Assembly (NCBI GenBank): GCA_003131315.1
Contig: PKUV01000115.1
Location: 5,690-46,116 of the forward strand
Length of the DNA stretch: 40,427 bases
Source of the DNA: Acidobacteriaceae bacterium
GTDB lineage: Bacteria > Acidobacteriota > Terriglobia > Terriglobales > Acidobacteriaceae
Reading direction: 5' to 3'
Under the pieces are notes generated by a model. The model was not told where the DNA came from, ran no database searches, and worked only from the letters and a program-made list of their open reading frames with translations. A program made the position numbers and the translations under genes. Below are positions 40,213 to 40,427 of this stretch, one piece after another; position 1 is the first letter of the stretch, and each line of letters opens with the position of its first letter.

Positions 40213-40364
40213 TGCTGACTGCGTCGCGAATTATCGAGCTTTGCTGGATTTCGCGGAAACTGTCGTCCGGAGTACACCAGAGAAGGTTACGGTAGCCGAG
40301 AAAAGGCGGAACCACAGGGGACACAGAGGAACACAGGGGAAACCCTAGGCGCGAGGAAGTGCGG
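40213..40364. other. Intergenic spacer with word-like repeats
   Basis: Includes CACAGGGGACACAGAGGAAC followed by ACAGGGG, ACAGAGG-type words (40311-40341). No gene recognised. Confidence 0.5.
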
Positions 40365-40427
40365 TCAAAACGTAGAGAGTCCCGAGGTGATGTTGAACTC
40401 ATTCTTCTCGGCCAGTAGCTCGCGTTT
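40365..40427 (-). CDS. Possible C-terminal end of a gene continuing beyond the window
   Basis: An open minus-strand frame enters from the right edge and ends with TGA (40365-40367). It would give KRELLAEKNEFNITSGLSTF as the last 20 residues. That is protein-like and has no internal stop, but is too short to identify. Confidence 0.4.
   Translation of the reverse strand, partial: KRELLAEKNEFNITSGLSTF

Overview
The window looks like a chromosomal segment of an Acidobacteriota bacterium of the Terriglobia (Koribacter/Sulfotelmatobacter) type. This is an inference. It rests on moderately high G+C, a DUF2934 protein, a TauE/DUF1634 pair, small secreted proteins of acidobacterial style, and dense intergenic palindromes and short word-like direct repeats typical of that group. 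No rRNA, tRNA, CRISPR array, complete insertion sequence or integrase was recognised.

Layout. 1-11.7 kb is mostly housekeeping and envelope: a DUF1684 protein, a VKOR-type quinone reductase, TrmJ, thioredoxin, LexA, a cation diffusion facilitator, an exported M20 peptidase, a polytopic membrane protein, a lectin-like/LssY_C exported protein and a TauE/SafE + DUF1634 pair. 11.7-15 kb has a small membrane protein, a saccharopine-dehydrogenase-family enzyme, a long leader with a branched hairpin structure, and citrate synthase. 15-18.2 kb is accessory: a broken ParE-type toxin with its antitoxin, an orphan VasI-like lipoprotein and a HEPN-like protein of unknown role. 18.2-25.3 kb, mostly on the minus strand, holds a CTP-synthase-tail-like protein, a GIDE-domain membrane protein, two PLP enzymes, an FN3 lipoprotein and a CPBP protease. 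25.3-28.6 kb has hslVU, a DUF433/DUF5615 toxin-antitoxin pair and a zinc-ribbon protein. 28.7-36 kb has PcrA/UvrD helicase, a 53-aa very basic protein, an amino-acid permease, an adenosine-deaminase-family enzyme and a propionyl-CoA-carboxylase-type carboxyltransferase. 36.1-39.2 kb is an A+T-richer accessory islet, followed by a phage Gp37/Gp68 (DUF5131) protein.

Most interesting points. (1) A tightly coupled three-gene operon (205-aa unknown protein, XRE+ImmA/IrrE metallopeptidase, small HTH protein) is preceded by an array of four TTTAC repeats at 18-19 bp spacing. It is flanked by 17-bp direct repeats and sits beside a second two-gene operon whose first gene is only 58 codons. (2) Palindromic REP-like elements lie in frame inside pcrA in two places. 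(3) Four intergenic GTGA-N6-TCAC palindromes suggest a CRP/FNR-family regulon covering the cation transporter, a small membrane protein and citrate synthase. (4) Several promoters place the -10 box 6-8 nt before an ATG that has no ribosome binding site, which suggests leaderless mRNAs (lexA, the carboxyltransferase gene, the XRE/ImmA operon).
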